Shown in pieces: positions 43,195-52,287 of a DNA stretch of 64,000 bases. The DNA is from Luteolibacter pohnpeiensis (GTDB lineage: Bacteria; Verrucomicrobiota; Verrucomicrobiia; Verrucomicrobiales; Akkermansiaceae). The DNA lies in contig NZ_JAENIJ010000010.1 of the NCBI RefSeq assembly GCF_016595435.1, positions 62,001 through 126,000 on the forward strand. Reading direction: 5' to 3'. The notes under the pieces are model-generated. The model was not told the origin of the DNA. It did no database searches and was given only the letters and a program-made list of their open reading frames with translations. How positions within the stretch are numbered: the stretch's first letter is position 1; the number at the start of each line of letters is the position of its first letter. Both the position numbers and the translations under genes were made by a program.

Positions 43195-45030
43195 TTGTTA
43201 GGTGGTGTTCTAACACGCTGGCCGTTCATCACCGCAGGCATGCTTTTATTCGGTGTGCTCGGTGGACTAGCAGGGCTCGCATTGCACACACCGTCTTATT
43301 CGATCTCCCTTTCATTGATCAAACGGCCGGTGCCGCAAACGGTCCAAACTTCGGATACAGGGGAAGCTTTCCAGCCCGGTGATCTGAATGACGCGACTCT
43401 GCTCGCCACCTTGCTTGCTTCCGAGCCGCTTGATCGTGCGGTGGAGCGGGCTAAAAACGGACTCGAACAATTCGATCCGAAGACGCTGGTAGAAGCCTCC
43501 CAATTGGAAGGCACCAACATCTTCTTCATCACCTATCATTCGCCCTTCAGCGCAAAAGACGCGATCAGCTTTTCCAATATCTGGGCAGACGAAATCAACG
43601 CTTACACCAAACGCTTTCAACAAACCGAGGCCCGAAGCGTACGCATCACCTTGCAGAGCGAGGTCGCCTCATTCGAAAAACAGTTTGCTGACATCAATCG
43701 GGAAATACTCGAATTTTCTGAAAAGAATGAGTTTTTATCCAGCGACTCCCAAGTCGCAGCGATCCTTGCGCAACTTGGACAAATTGATCTCGATCTCGCA
43801 ACCGCGCGGATAGAGGCAAAATCCAAAACTGAGCAAATTGAGAAACTGACGGAGCAACTTCGGCGACAAAGCCCCTTGGAATTGCAGTTAAAAAATGCTC
43901 AAGAGGATCTTTCCAACCTGCGGTCGACTTACACCGATTCCAACCCGCAGGTGCTTTCCAAACTCCAAAGCATCGCCTATCTGGAAGAACAGATCAAAGA
44001 CCTTTCGGAAAAGAAAGACACGGATCTCGAGTATTACACCGGAACTCCACTCGGGAATCAGATCTACCTGGATATCATTCAGTTAACGAACGAAAAGGTC
44101 CAAGCGCTGAGCAAAATCGATGCCCTGCAAAAATTGCAGGAGCAAGCATCCAGCCGCCTCAAAGATCTTCCAGGCATCATCAACCGCTATCAAGCACTGC
44201 AGAAGAAGCGGGATAACATTCTGGAAGGTCTGTCACTTCTAACAAACCGCTTGAAGGAAGCCGAAATCTACGCATCCGGTGCGCCCGGCTATTGGCAAGT
44301 TTTCCAAGGACCTGATCCGCGACTCGTGATCGAAAACTCGAAGATCAAAGCTCCCCTCTTGTTAGGAATTGTTGGAGCAGGTCTCGGCGGTGGCTTGACG
44401 GCAGTCATCTGCTTGCTGCTCTCGCACCGCTCGACCCGCCGCTCGGTGATCGAATGCTGTGTTGCAACTCGGGCGCCACTCATGGGTCTCATCCCAACAG
44501 TCTCCGAGGAAGCCGAATATGAAGCGGTCAAAAACTTTTGGATCACGTCGCTATCCCCGCATCTTGATGGCATTTCGAACTGCATGTTCTGGACTTCAGG
44601 ATTGGATCAAGCCGCTGAACATCGATTCTGGCGTCATTTAGGGAGAGCAGTGATGGAGGACGAAATGGCCCCACTCCGGGTTAGAAATCTCGATCCTGAA
44701 GGCCATTGGTCTGCTGACCAAACACTGGCCGGATTGGTATGGCTTCGCTCGGACGACCCAATTCCCTGTCACCTGTTCAGAGCGTCCATGGTTCCGACTG
44801 GAAAGAGCCGTAGCACTTTGGAAAATGTCGACTACTGGATTTCGATCGTCGCCAATGACAAGGAGTCGGTGAATCACGTGGAGCGTTCGCTTTCCGTCAT
44901 CCAATCTTACTTGGAACCGTGCGATGGAACCCTGGCCTGGATGAGTCCGGCGAAGGGAATGTTCCGCCGCCTCGCAGATTTTGCCTCTATTTTTCTAGCG
45001 AAAAAAATCTCCCAGAAAAGTGCATCATGA
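43195..45030 (+). CDS. Polysaccharide co-polymerase (Wzz/GumC-like) without kinase domain
   Basis: About 611 residues from the TTG at 43195. An N-terminal membrane helix ('WPFITAGMLLFGVLGGLAGL'), a long periplasmic coiled coil with 'ARIEAKSKTEQIEKLTEQLR', and a second helix ('APLLLGIVGAGLGGGLTAVI') give the Wzz/GumC layout that sets chain length. The C-terminal ~190 residues resemble a tyrosine-kinase domain but no Walker A was found. The frame is open and coding-like back to 43042 ('PTPPKKGFNFPLPTDPIRLL'), yet contains no ATG, GTG or TTG there, so the true start may be a rarer codon. Confidence 0.82.
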   Translation: MLGGVLTRWPFITAGMLLFGVLGGLAGLALHTPSYSISLSLIKRPVPQTVQTSDTGEAFQPGDLNDATLLATLLASEPLDRAVERAKNGLEQFDPKTLVEASQLEGTNIFFITYHSPFSAKDAISFSNIWADEINAYTKRFQQTEARSVRITLQSEVASFEKQFADINREILEFSEKNEFLSSDSQVAAILAQLGQIDLDLATARIEAKSKTEQIEKLTEQLRRQSPLELQLKNAQEDLSNLRSTYTDSNPQVLSKLQSIAYLEEQIKDLSEKKDTDLEYYTGTPLGNQIYLDIIQLTNEKVQALSKIDALQKLQEQASSRLKDLPGIINRYQALQKKRDNILEGLSLLTNRLKEAEIYASGAPGYWQVFQGPDPRLVIENSKIKAPLLLGIVGAGLGGGLTAVICLLLSHRSTRRSVIECCVATRAPLMGLIPTVSEEAEYEAVKNFWITSLSPHLDGISNCMFWTSGLDQAAEHRFWRHLGRAVMEDEMAPLRVRNLDPEGHWSADQTLAGLVWLRSDDPIPCHLFRASMVPTGKSRSTLENVDYWISIVANDKESVNHVERSLSVIQSYLEPCDGTLAWMSPAKGMFRRLADFASIFLAKKISQKSAS

Positions 45031-46061
45031 ATCGGTTCTACATCATTCTTTTGCCCTATTTCATGATGGGCAATCTCGTTGATGCTGATCCCTCGGCAGG
45101 CAATGAGACGGCACCAGAAACCGGGAAAGCCATTCCTGGAAATCAAGCTCCACCTGGCCCGACTTCCTGGAGAACCCGATATGAGCTTGGTCCCGGCGAC
45201 GTGCTGAATTTTGCATTTTACGGCAGACCAGATCTCGATCGCCCAGCCATGCGGATCGGCCCCGATGGCACGATCAGTTATCTGCAAGCGAAAGATATCA
45301 AGCTGACTGGTCTAACCATCGATGAAGCCCGATTGAAAATTGAGCAGGCGCTGTCGAAAGATTTCCTGTCACCACGGGTGATTCTAACACCTGCCGAAGT
45401 CGCCTCGAAACGCTTCACGGTCTTGGGCAAAGTGGTGAAACGCGGAGTTTACACCTTGGAGCGTCCAATGACTCTGGTCGAGGCCGTCGCAAATGCGGGT
45501 GGCTTGGAAACAGGATTGTTCGAACAAAACACCATTGAGCTGGCGGATCTGGATCGCTCTTTCCTTTCCCGGAACGGCAAGCGACTGCCTATCAATTTTC
45601 GCCGGTTGTTCCTGGAGGGAAAAATGGATGAGAATGTGGAAATCGAGCCCAATGATTTCATCTACCTCGCCTCTAACATTAGTAACGACTACTATGTCTT
45701 TGGTGCTGTCACCAATCCCGGGGTGCAGGGTCTAACACCGGACGTCACGGTGGTCAGCGCACTTAGCCGACGCGGTGGCATGACCGAGCACGCTTGGGCG
45801 GATCGGGTACTCGTAGTACGTGGAAGCTTTGAAAAACCGGAGACCTTTGAAATCAGCGTAAAAGATATTCTCGCCGCTAAAGCACCTGACTTCGCGCTGC
45901 AACCGAATGACATCGTCTACGTCGCCGACCACCCGTGGACCAAGGCAGAGGAAATATTGAAACTCGCCCTCAATTCCTTTGTCGGCAGCGCCACTTCCAA
46001 CTGGATCAACCTCAACGTCGATCCGATCATCACCGACCCTATCATACCTGGCAGAAGATGA
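45027..46061 (+). CDS. Outer-membrane polysaccharide export protein (OPX/Wza-like), first copy
   Basis: About 344 residues from 45027 (ATGA with the Wzz-like stop). A signal peptide ('MNRFYIILLPYFMMGNLVDA') precedes the Poly_export domain 'YELGPGDVLNFAFYGRPDLD' with 'MRIGPDGTISYLQA', followed by SLBB domains ('FTVLGKVVKRGVYTLERPM', 'YYVFGAVTNPGVQGLTPD'). It would form or line the export channel in the outer membrane. A second OPX gene follows, overlapping by four bases. Confidence 0.9.
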   Translation: MNRFYIILLPYFMMGNLVDADPSAGNETAPETGKAIPGNQAPPGPTSWRTRYELGPGDVLNFAFYGRPDLDRPAMRIGPDGTISYLQAKDIKLTGLTIDEARLKIEQALSKDFLSPRVILTPAEVASKRFTVLGKVVKRGVYTLERPMTLVEAVANAGGLETGLFEQNTIELADLDRSFLSRNGKRLPINFRRLFLEGKMDENVEIEPNDFIYLASNISNDYYVFGAVTNPGVQGLTPDVTVVSALSRRGGMTEHAWADRVLVVRGSFEKPETFEISVKDILAAKAPDFALQPNDIVYVADHPWTKAEEILKLALNSFVGSATSNWINLNVDPIITDPIIPGRR

Positions 46062-47131
46062 TCCGCACCTTGGCATATCTCTCCCTAGCGTTGGCGTGGT
46101 GTTTCACCTCGTGCCAACAAAACATTCCCGGTAAACAATTCGATCCTCGGGTGGATCAAAAAGCACCGGAGGATATTGAATTTCAGACGATCGAAACTCA
46201 CCGCACTCTTCCTCCAGAAACTCTGAAACCAAGCCAAGATCCTTACAAACTCGGCGCTGGTGATGTTCTGGAAATCGAGGTGGCTGAGGTTGACGACACT
46301 CTTGCACGGACTTTTGTAATGCCGGATGGCATGGTCTATTACAATCTGGCCGGCGGCGTTCGGGCTGAGGGTTCGACAGTTAAGGAATTTACCAAAACCG
46401 TCACCGAAGCTCTTAAGAAGGATTATACCAATCCCATCGTCAATGTGAGCCTGGCTGAAATTCGGTCACGCCGATATTGGATTCTCGGGCGGGTTTTCAA
46501 ACCCGGCATCTACCCCTTGCGTCAACCAACCACCGTATTGGAAGCCATAGCAGAGGCAGGTGGACTCTTCACCTCACGCTTTTCCGGGACCACCGAAGAG
46601 TTAGCGGACCTAACCAACAGTGTGGTGATCCGTGATGGCAACATTCTCCCGGTCGATTTCACCAAATTGATCAAGGAGGGAGATACCTCGCAAAACATTT
46701 ATCTACGGCATAATGATTTTGTATATCTCCCCTCCGCCCAATCCGCATCCGTCATGTTGCTGGGCGCTGTGAACTCGCCGCGTGCGATCGGGTTCAAGGA
46801 TGACCTCTCGCTCATTCAGTGTATCGCCCAGGGACGAGGTCCTGCACCCGGAGCTTACATTGATCAGGTGGTCATCGTCCGCGGTTCGGTGACCAAACCG
46901 CAAGCCGCCATCGTCAATCTCCGAGCCATTCTAACAGGCAAGGCAACCAATGTTCACCTAAAGGCCGGAGATATCGTCTGGATCCCGAGAAAACCACTGC
47001 AACTCGCGGAAGATACGGTCGAGCTGATCTTCCGGGATGCCGCGCGCGCCATCGCGGTGAACGAAGGTGCCAACGCAGTGGGTTCGGACGAGAAATCGAT
47101 CATTTCCGTCCCTGTCGGCAGCGGCCAGTGA
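46058..47131 (+). CDS. Outer-membrane polysaccharide export lipoprotein (OPX/Wza-like), second copy
   Basis: About 357 residues from 46058 (ATGA). It begins with a lipoprotein-type leader ending 'WCFTSCQQN'. The export domain is 'YKLGAGDVLEIEVAEVDD' and the SLBB repeats are 'WILGRVFKPGIYPLRQPTT' and 'VMLLGAVNSPRAIGFKDDL'. Having a lipoprotein and a non-lipidated OPX in tandem suggests a two-part channel. It is the last gene of the rightward operon; the next gene is convergent and only nine bases away. Confidence 0.9.
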   Translation: MIRTLAYLSLALAWCFTSCQQNIPGKQFDPRVDQKAPEDIEFQTIETHRTLPPETLKPSQDPYKLGAGDVLEIEVAEVDDTLARTFVMPDGMVYYNLAGGVRAEGSTVKEFTKTVTEALKKDYTNPIVNVSLAEIRSRRYWILGRVFKPGIYPLRQPTTVLEAIAEAGGLFTSRFSGTTEELADLTNSVVIRDGNILPVDFTKLIKEGDTSQNIYLRHNDFVYLPSAQSASVMLLGAVNSPRAIGFKDDLSLIQCIAQGRGPAPGAYIDQVVIVRGSVTKPQAAIVNLRAILTGKATNVHLKAGDIVWIPRKPLQLAEDTVELIFRDAARAIAVNEGANAVGSDEKSIISVPVGSGQ

Positions 47132-47140
47132 TCGGTTAGA

Positions 47141-48259
47141 TCAGTTCGTCACCTTGCCATCATGGCCAATATTTTTGAATTGGCCACCGGTGCTTTCCGC
47201 CATGAATTGCATGGCCTTCAGTGCTTCACCATCTTGGGTTTTGTCCAACATCATGGAAACGGTGTTCAGAACCACCTTCCGGCTGCGAGCCTTCCGGGCC
47301 AAGTCCTTGCCCAACTTGATCATATCGCGGTTCGACATGGAACCGTCCGTCATGAAAAACACCATTTCCGGGGGCGGTGTCATATCAATCGCCATCTTGA
47401 TCGGTGATTCCCAATCCGTTCCGTTGACGAGTTGTGTGTTCTTGATGAGTGAAAGTGATTTCTCGATTTCGATCGGTGTCGCAGTCAGCCACTGCGGCCG
47501 TTGGCGCGAGCCCTTCTGCTCCCAACTGAACACATCATTGGCCTGCCATTTGTAGGTACTATTGCCGGATTTTACGATCGCTTCCCCCATATCATCGACA
47601 CTCACCTTATCTCCAGCAACCCATGCGGGACCCGAAAAGAAAATGAGTTGGTATTGCGAATTGTTATCCAGACCTTGAATGGATTTTGACAATTCATTTC
47701 GCATCAGTTGGTCGCGCCCACCGGCCGACATGGACAGGGAAAAGTCGATCACGTAGGCGATGCGGCTGGCCGTCACGCTCATTTCGAAAAACTTGGCGGC
47801 ACTGCCTCCGGCCAAGCCAACCCCGATACCATTTCCGGGACCGGTTCCCATGCCAAAGCCTGATCCATTGCCACCGCCGCTGCCACTGCCCATGCCGCCC
47901 AATCCACCGCCTAGGGGAGCTAGGGAAGTCATCGCAAGATTGCTGTCATCCGGCTCGGGCAAGGTAAATCCGCCCACTGCATCCAGTGCAGCGACCCGGT
48001 TCACAACCTGGTCGACCGGGCTGGACATCATGCGCTTGGGAGTCGATGGCGCTTCTCCCCCGCCCCCGCCACCACCTTTCGGCAGGAAATCGACCTTCTT
48101 CTCCGGCGGAGGTGGAGGTGATTTCAAAATCCAATACAAGCCACCGATTAACAATAAGACATGGAAAACAACTGAAATCGATAACGCTCCAAACCCGATT
48201 TTTTTCCAGCGTGATGCAGATTTTTTACCAGGGGGCAGCGGGCTTTTGGGTGATGGCAT
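47141..48259 (-). CDS. Membrane-anchored VWA-domain protein
   Basis: A 372-residue protein with one N-terminal membrane helix ('FGALSISVVFHVLLLIGGL'), a Gly/Pro-rich linker with long glycine runs, and a C-terminal von Willebrand A domain whose metal site is 'YVIDFSLSMSAGG' (DxSxS) with 'VFFMTDGSMSNRDM'. Such proteins work as adhesion or assembly scaffolds at the envelope. It is convergent with the OPX gene. The pattern resembles TonB/ExbD-like anchors with VWA domains, but a partner was not seen. Function unknown. Confidence 0.8.
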   Translation of the reverse strand: MPSPKSPLPPGKKSASRWKKIGFGALSISVVFHVLLLIGGLYWILKSPPPPPEKKVDFLPKGGGGGGGEAPSTPKRMMSSPVDQVVNRVAALDAVGGFTLPEPDDSNLAMTSLAPLGGGLGGMGSGSGGGNGSGFGMGTGPGNGIGVGLAGGSAAKFFEMSVTASRIAYVIDFSLSMSAGGRDQLMRNELSKSIQGLDNNSQYQLIFFSGPAWVAGDKVSVDDMGEAIVKSGNSTYKWQANDVFSWEQKGSRQRPQWLTATPIEIEKSLSLIKNTQLVNGTDWESPIKMAIDMTPPPEMVFFMTDGSMSNRDMIKLGKDLARKARSRKVVLNTVSMMLDKTQDGEALKAMQFMAESTGGQFKNIGHDGKVTN

Positions 48260-48389
48260 TACTTTACGGGTTTAAAGATAAAACCGGATACCACAAAATT
48301 TCCAGACGCTGCCACTGCAAATTCTCTAACATCTGAAATAACTCGATTCCTGCTCGCCAACCGCGCCGGGCTGGTGCTTGTTCAGCGGC

Positions 48390-49121
48390 ATGATTCTGGA
48401 AATCTGCATTGATTCAGTAGAGAGCGCCATAGCCGCAGATCGAGCTGGCGCCAAGCGAGTGGAACTGTGCGCAGGCCTTTTCGAAGGCGGCCTGACACCG
48501 AGTGCCGGAATGATCAAAGCGGTCCGCAGTCGGGTAACACTTGGCGTGATGGTCATCATCCGCGCGCGCGGCGGTGATTTCCTTTTCAATGACGAGGAAA
48601 TGGAAGCGATGCTTGAAGATATTTCCGTCGCTAAAAAACTGGGGGCAGACGGAGTTGTAATCGGTTGCTTGAATGCCAACGGCACCATCGACGAAGATAA
48701 AACGAAAGCTTTGATCGCTGAGGCGGGTCCTCTTCCGGTTACGTTCCACCGCGCGTTTGATATGTGCCGCGATCCATTTGAGGCACTGGATCAATTAGCT
48801 TCGCTCGGCATCAAACGCATTCTTACATCCGGCCAGGAAAGCAGCGTCCTTGAAGGAGCGGACCTCATCCGCGATTTGGTCAAAGCTGCCGGTGATCGCA
48901 TCATCATTCTTCCAGGCGGTGGCATCACTTCCCGCAACATTCACAAAATCGCCGCGCTCACCGAGGCCCCGGAATTCCACCTGAGCTGCCGCCGCCCGGT
49001 TGAGAGTGGCATGGAATTCAGAAACCTCCGTCCGAGCATGGGCGCGGCATTGTTTCCGCCAGAATTTTCACGCCGGGTGGCAGACGAATCCAAAATCCGC
49101 ACCATCATCCAAAACGGATAA
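48390..49121 (+). CDS. cutC: CutC-family protein (copper homeostasis)
   Basis: About 243 residues, a TIM-barrel protein. 'MILEICIDSVESAIAADRAGAKRVELC' opens the family, quoted here as two pieces: 'LEICIDSVESA' and 'GAKRVELCAGLFEGGLTPS'. Later come 'PVTFHRAFDMCRDPFEAL' and 'LPGGGITSRNI'. CutC was linked to copper tolerance in E. coli, but a catalytic role is not settled. The ATG at 48390 fits the family start better than an in-frame TTG at 48378. The next gene follows 21 bases later. Confidence 0.9.
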   Translation: MILEICIDSVESAIAADRAGAKRVELCAGLFEGGLTPSAGMIKAVRSRVTLGVMVIIRARGGDFLFNDEEMEAMLEDISVAKKLGADGVVIGCLNANGTIDEDKTKALIAEAGPLPVTFHRAFDMCRDPFEALDQLASLGIKRILTSGQESSVLEGADLIRDLVKAAGDRIIILPGGGITSRNIHKIAALTEAPEFHLSCRRPVESGMEFRNLRPSMGAALFPPEFSRRVADESKIRTIIQNG

Positions 49122-49142
49122 AGCCCGTCACGCCCATCCACC

Positions 49143-50603
49143 ATGAAACGCATCGCCATCGGCGGGATCGCCATCGAAAGCTGCACCTTTTCCCCCCTCA
49201 CCTCCGGAATTGAGGACTTTCTGATCCTGCGTGGCGATGAGATGCGGGTGAGATATGATTTTCTAACCGATTGGAAAATCGCCGATCACGAGGACATCAC
49301 GTGGATCCCATTACTCCAGGCCAAAGCCATCCCCGGTGGGTCCGTTCGCCAAGATGCTTACGAAGCTCTAAAACAGGAAATTCTAACAGGCCTGCGTAAA
49401 GCCCTGCCATTGGATGGCTTCTATCTCGACATCCATGGTGCGATGAACGTCGTCGGCATGGATGATGCGGAAGCCGATCTCGCCCGTTCAATCCGGGAGG
49501 TTGTCGGCCCGGATTGCCTCATCACCACCGGGATGGATTTGCACGGAAACGTGACCCGCGAGTTGGTTGAGCAAGTCGATGTATTCACCGCTTATCGGAC
49601 CGCTCCGCACATCGACTACATGGAAACCCGGGAAAAGGCCTGCCGCATGTTGGTGGATTGCCTGGATCAACAAATCCGCCCCGTCCGCGCATGGGCCAAA
49701 ATCCCTGCCGGCTTGCCGGGTGAGCGAACCAGCACCTTCACCGAGCCAGGAAATTCCATCTACGCCACGCTTCCTCAATCAGATGCCCGCGAGGGGGTTC
49801 TCGATGCCTCGCTGTGGGTTGGATACGTTTGGGCGGATGAACCAAGAAATGCTGCCAGCGTCGTCGTCACCGGGACCGATCCGGATACTTGTCGGGAAGA
49901 AGCATTGCGCATTGCCCGGATTTATTGGGATGCCCGCAAAGATTTCCAGTTTGGTGTGCCAGCGTTCGATGCGGATACGTGCATCGCCAAAGCGGTTTCG
50001 CTGGAACAAAAAGCGGTATTCATCAGTGACTCCGGCGACAATCCAACAGCCGGCGGTGCGGGCGACATTCCGTACATGGTGCAACGCCTGCTTGCCCATC
50101 CAGACATTGCCTCAGGGAAAGTTCAGTGCATTTACGCCAGCATCCCCAGTGCAACGGCAGTCGGAATTTGCCAACAAGCCGGCATCGGCAACGAAGCCAG
50201 GGTGCAAATCGGCGGCAAACTCGACCCCGTCCATGGCCAGGAATTGGAGCTGACCGGAACGGTTGAATTTCTCCTCCCGGACGATCCGATCGGCGGCGAC
50301 CTCGCGGTCTTGCGCGTGGGCGGCGTGCATTTGATTCTCACCAGCAAACGCAAGCCATTTCATGTCATCCGCGAGTTTACCCGACTTGAGCTCGATCCAA
50401 AACAGGTTGAAATCACGGCGGTGAAAATTGGCTATCTTGAGCCGGAACTTCACGAAACCGCCAGCCAGGCGTTTCTCGCGCTGACGCCTGGAGCCGTGAA
50501 TCAAGACATTCCACAACTCAGCTACCAGCGCGTTGCCCGCCCGTGGTTCCCGCTTGATGTGGACTTCGATCCCGGAGATTTCAACGTCGCCGTCATTTCC
50601 TAA
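49143..50603 (+). CDS. MlrC-type M81 family metallopeptidase
   Basis: The 486-residue protein has 'IAIGGIAIESCTFSPLTSG', 'DGFYLDIHGAMNV', 'TGMDLHGNVTRELVEQ', 'AYRTAPHIDYMETREKA' and 'SDSGDNPTAGGAGD'. These are the zinc-binding Asp/His sites of the family that includes MlrC, which cuts the linear products of microcystin. Most members do not degrade microcystin, so a role in cleaving unusual peptides is the safer reading. Two bases short of a canonical spacing to the previous gene; likely one unit with cutC. Confidence 0.85.
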   Translation: MKRIAIGGIAIESCTFSPLTSGIEDFLILRGDEMRVRYDFLTDWKIADHEDITWIPLLQAKAIPGGSVRQDAYEALKQEILTGLRKALPLDGFYLDIHGAMNVVGMDDAEADLARSIREVVGPDCLITTGMDLHGNVTRELVEQVDVFTAYRTAPHIDYMETREKACRMLVDCLDQQIRPVRAWAKIPAGLPGERTSTFTEPGNSIYATLPQSDAREGVLDASLWVGYVWADEPRNAASVVVTGTDPDTCREEALRIARIYWDARKDFQFGVPAFDADTCIAKAVSLEQKAVFISDSGDNPTAGGAGDIPYMVQRLLAHPDIASGKVQCIYASIPSATAVGICQQAGIGNEARVQIGGKLDPVHGQELELTGTVEFLLPDDPIGGDLAVLRVGGVHLILTSKRKPFHVIREFTRLELDPKQVEITAVKIGYLEPELHETASQAFLALTPGAVNQDIPQLSYQRVARPWFPLDVDFDPGDFNVAVIS

Positions 50604-50619
50604 AACGGCGAGCGCGTCC

Positions 50620-51219
50620 TCAATCCACCATCCGATTGACCTTCATCCGCTCTGCTGACAACAGGGCGGTAAATCTCGCATAATCTTCGTCCGGCGTGGC
50701 GGAAAGGAGCCGATAGGTGTATTTCGGCCATGACGCCACCTCTTCCAGAGCGTTTTCCATGCGCAGGTCGATCGTTTCCTGACTGTCCGTTCCACGCCCC
50801 GAAAGGCGTGCCAACAATTCCTCACGACTCGGCGGCATCACGAAAAGATCGACCACCGCGCGCTTGATTTCCTCATCATCGCAATCGCGAATTTGCGCTG
50901 CACCCTGGATATCAATATCCATCACCACATCGACCCCATCGGTTAAAAAACGGGTCACTTCTGACTTCAAGGTGCCGTAGAAATTTCCGTGCACCGTGGC
51001 GTGTTCCAAAAACTCACCCGCTTGCAATTTCGCCTCGAATTCGGCGGTCGAGAGAAAGTGGTAATGTTCGCCATCGATCTCACCCGGCCGCGGCGAACGC
51101 GTCGTGCATGAAATGGAATACCGTGCCAATTGGTCATTGGCGAGGCGTCTGCAAAGCGTGGTTTTTCCAGACCCGGAAGGGCCGGAAACGACGAGTAAAA
51201 TGCCGGTGCGGGCGGACAT
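50620..51219 (-). CDS. gmk: Guanylate kinase
   Basis: About 199 residues. The start at 51219 gives 'MSARTGILLVVSGPSGSGK', where SGPSGSGK is the P-loop; the open frame further upstream has no matching residues. Also visible are the GMP-binding 'TTRSPRPGEIDGEHYHFL', the 'EHATVHGNFYGT' loop and 'DVVMDIDIQGAAQIR'. It phosphorylates GMP to GDP with ATP. Usual length for the family. Convergent with the MlrC gene and divergent from 51317. Confidence 0.95.
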   Translation of the reverse strand: MSARTGILLVVSGPSGSGKTTLCRRLANDQLARYSISCTTRSPRPGEIDGEHYHFLSTAEFEAKLQAGEFLEHATVHGNFYGTLKSEVTRFLTDGVDVVMDIDIQGAAQIRDCDDEEIKRAVVDLFVMPPSREELLARLSGRGTDSQETIDLRMENALEEVASWPKYTYRLLSATPDEDYARFTALLSAERMKVNRMVD

Positions 51220-51316
51220 GGGCGGACAGTGAAGCGGCAGATGGCCTCTCGGCCTAGGGTAAATTGCAGATTTGTTTCCCATCGCAATTCGCTTCGGGAT
51301 TTGCTTGAATCAAATC

Positions 51317-52006
51317 ATGTCTGACTATCCCACCCCGCCACCACCTGTCCCTGCCCCACCGAAAAAAGGCATTCCCGCCCTCGGCTGGGTTGGCATCGGA
51401 TGCGGCACCATCATCATCATTCTGGTCATCCTCGTCTCACTGGCGGTTGGATTCTGCCGCAAAACCATTCAGGAATTCGAAAAGAACCCGGAAAAAGCTG
51501 CGGCTGAAATGATCATCCGAGCCAATCCAGATCTGGAATTGGTAAAATCCGACGACAAGGCAGGCGAAATCACCGTCCGCAGGAAAGATGGCAAAACCAT
51601 GACCTTCACCTACGAGCAAATCCGCGAGGGTAAATTCTCGATGACTGATTCCGACGGCAACGTCACGGAAATTGGCGCATCCGATCTTTCCAACGTGCCA
51701 AGCTGGGTGCCTCGTGTCCCGAATGCTGAAGGAAAGGTGAATGCATTTCAAAATACCAGTGATGCCGAAATCAGCGGTTCCTACACCACCGAATCCAGCG
51801 CTACTCCTGAGGAAATCGAAGCATTTTTCGAAGCCGAGGCCGACAAACTCGGATTCAATTCCCATAGCAGCAGCAATTCGACCTTTAACGACATGATGAC
51901 TCGAGTCAGCACCTACTCAGGTGGAAAGAGAAAGCTGACCCTGACCCTGACATCCAGCTCTGGAAAACCGCTCATGGCACAGGTCGGCTACTCCGAGAAA
52001 AAATAA
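51317..52006 (+). CDS. Membrane-anchored protein of unknown function
   Basis: About 229 residues from the ATG at 51317. A Pro-rich N-terminal stretch ('MSDYPTPPPPVPAPPKKG') precedes one membrane helix ('GTIIIILVILVSLAVGF'). The outer part has two segments, 'VRRKDGKTMTFTYEQIREG' and a Ser-rich C-terminal region ('TYSGGKRKLTLTLTSSSG'). No catalytic motif is seen. I cannot name a family. It shares the 97-base gap upstream with guanylate kinase, divergent from it. Confidence 0.65.
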   Translation: MSDYPTPPPPVPAPPKKGIPALGWVGIGCGTIIIILVILVSLAVGFCRKTIQEFEKNPEKAAAEMIIRANPDLELVKSDDKAGEITVRRKDGKTMTFTYEQIREGKFSMTDSDGNVTEIGASDLSNVPSWVPRVPNAEGKVNAFQNTSDAEISGSYTTESSATPEEIEAFFEAEADKLGFNSHSSSNSTFNDMMTRVSTYSGGKRKLTLTLTSSSGKPLMAQVGYSEKK

Positions 52007-52103
52007 TTCATTTTTCTCTAACATTCGTTTGCGTTCCCATTCAGCGACCTTACCGGTGATTATTGGAATTCGATCCATCGTTTTCCGTTCTGAATATAGA
52101 CCC

Positions 52104-52271
52104 ATGAAAATCACCCATAAGACGAAGAATGGAGAAACGCGTGAAGCGCTTCTGAAGGAATATTTCATCACCGCTTCCCTCATCGCCCTGCTGAAACGAG
52201 TTGGCGAAGAGGCAGCAAGAGCCCGAGTTTCCATCCAACCTGCTCCAGCTCTTGCCAAGGTTCGGAAATGA
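52104..52271 (+). CDS. Small basic protein (55 residues), possible gene
   Basis: A short frame starting ATG at 52104 ('MKITHKTKNGETREALLKEY') and ending at 52271. The frame is open further upstream (from 52029). It is Lys/Arg/Ala-rich with a predicted helix ('FITASLIALLKRVGEEAARA'). A strong terminator follows 16 bases later, which favours a real transcription unit. No homologue is recognised, and no ribosome site is clear. Confidence 0.4.
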   Translation: MKITHKTKNGETREALLKEYFITASLIALLKRVGEEAARARVSIQPAPALAKVRK

Positions 52272-52287
52272 GTCAACTTCTCACCTG

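Larger units (their letters stand above)
34344..49388. repeat. Dispersed TCTAACA/TGTTAGA motif, densest stretch
   Basis: The 7-mer TCTAACA, on either strand, starts at 34344, 34906, 36252, 36705, 37352, 37519, 38215, 38870, 39440, 40090, 41508, 42772, 43209, 44238, 45383, 45672, 45731, 46930, 48325 and 49382: about one per 750 bases. All but the copy at 48325 are inside genes. In direct orientation nearly all are in the phase CTA-ACA (Leu-Thr). Elsewhere in the window it occurs at 852, 1220, 6487, 8098, 9086, 11107, 14074, 16397, 18032, 21632, 28317, 29735, 32729, 52017, 59137, 60797 and 63873. Confidence 0.6.

Noticed and set aside
44340-45030. A tyrosine autokinase (Wzc-type) at the end of the Wzz-like protein.
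   Set aside because: No Walker A or B motif and no Tyr cluster were found, so kinase activity is not supported.
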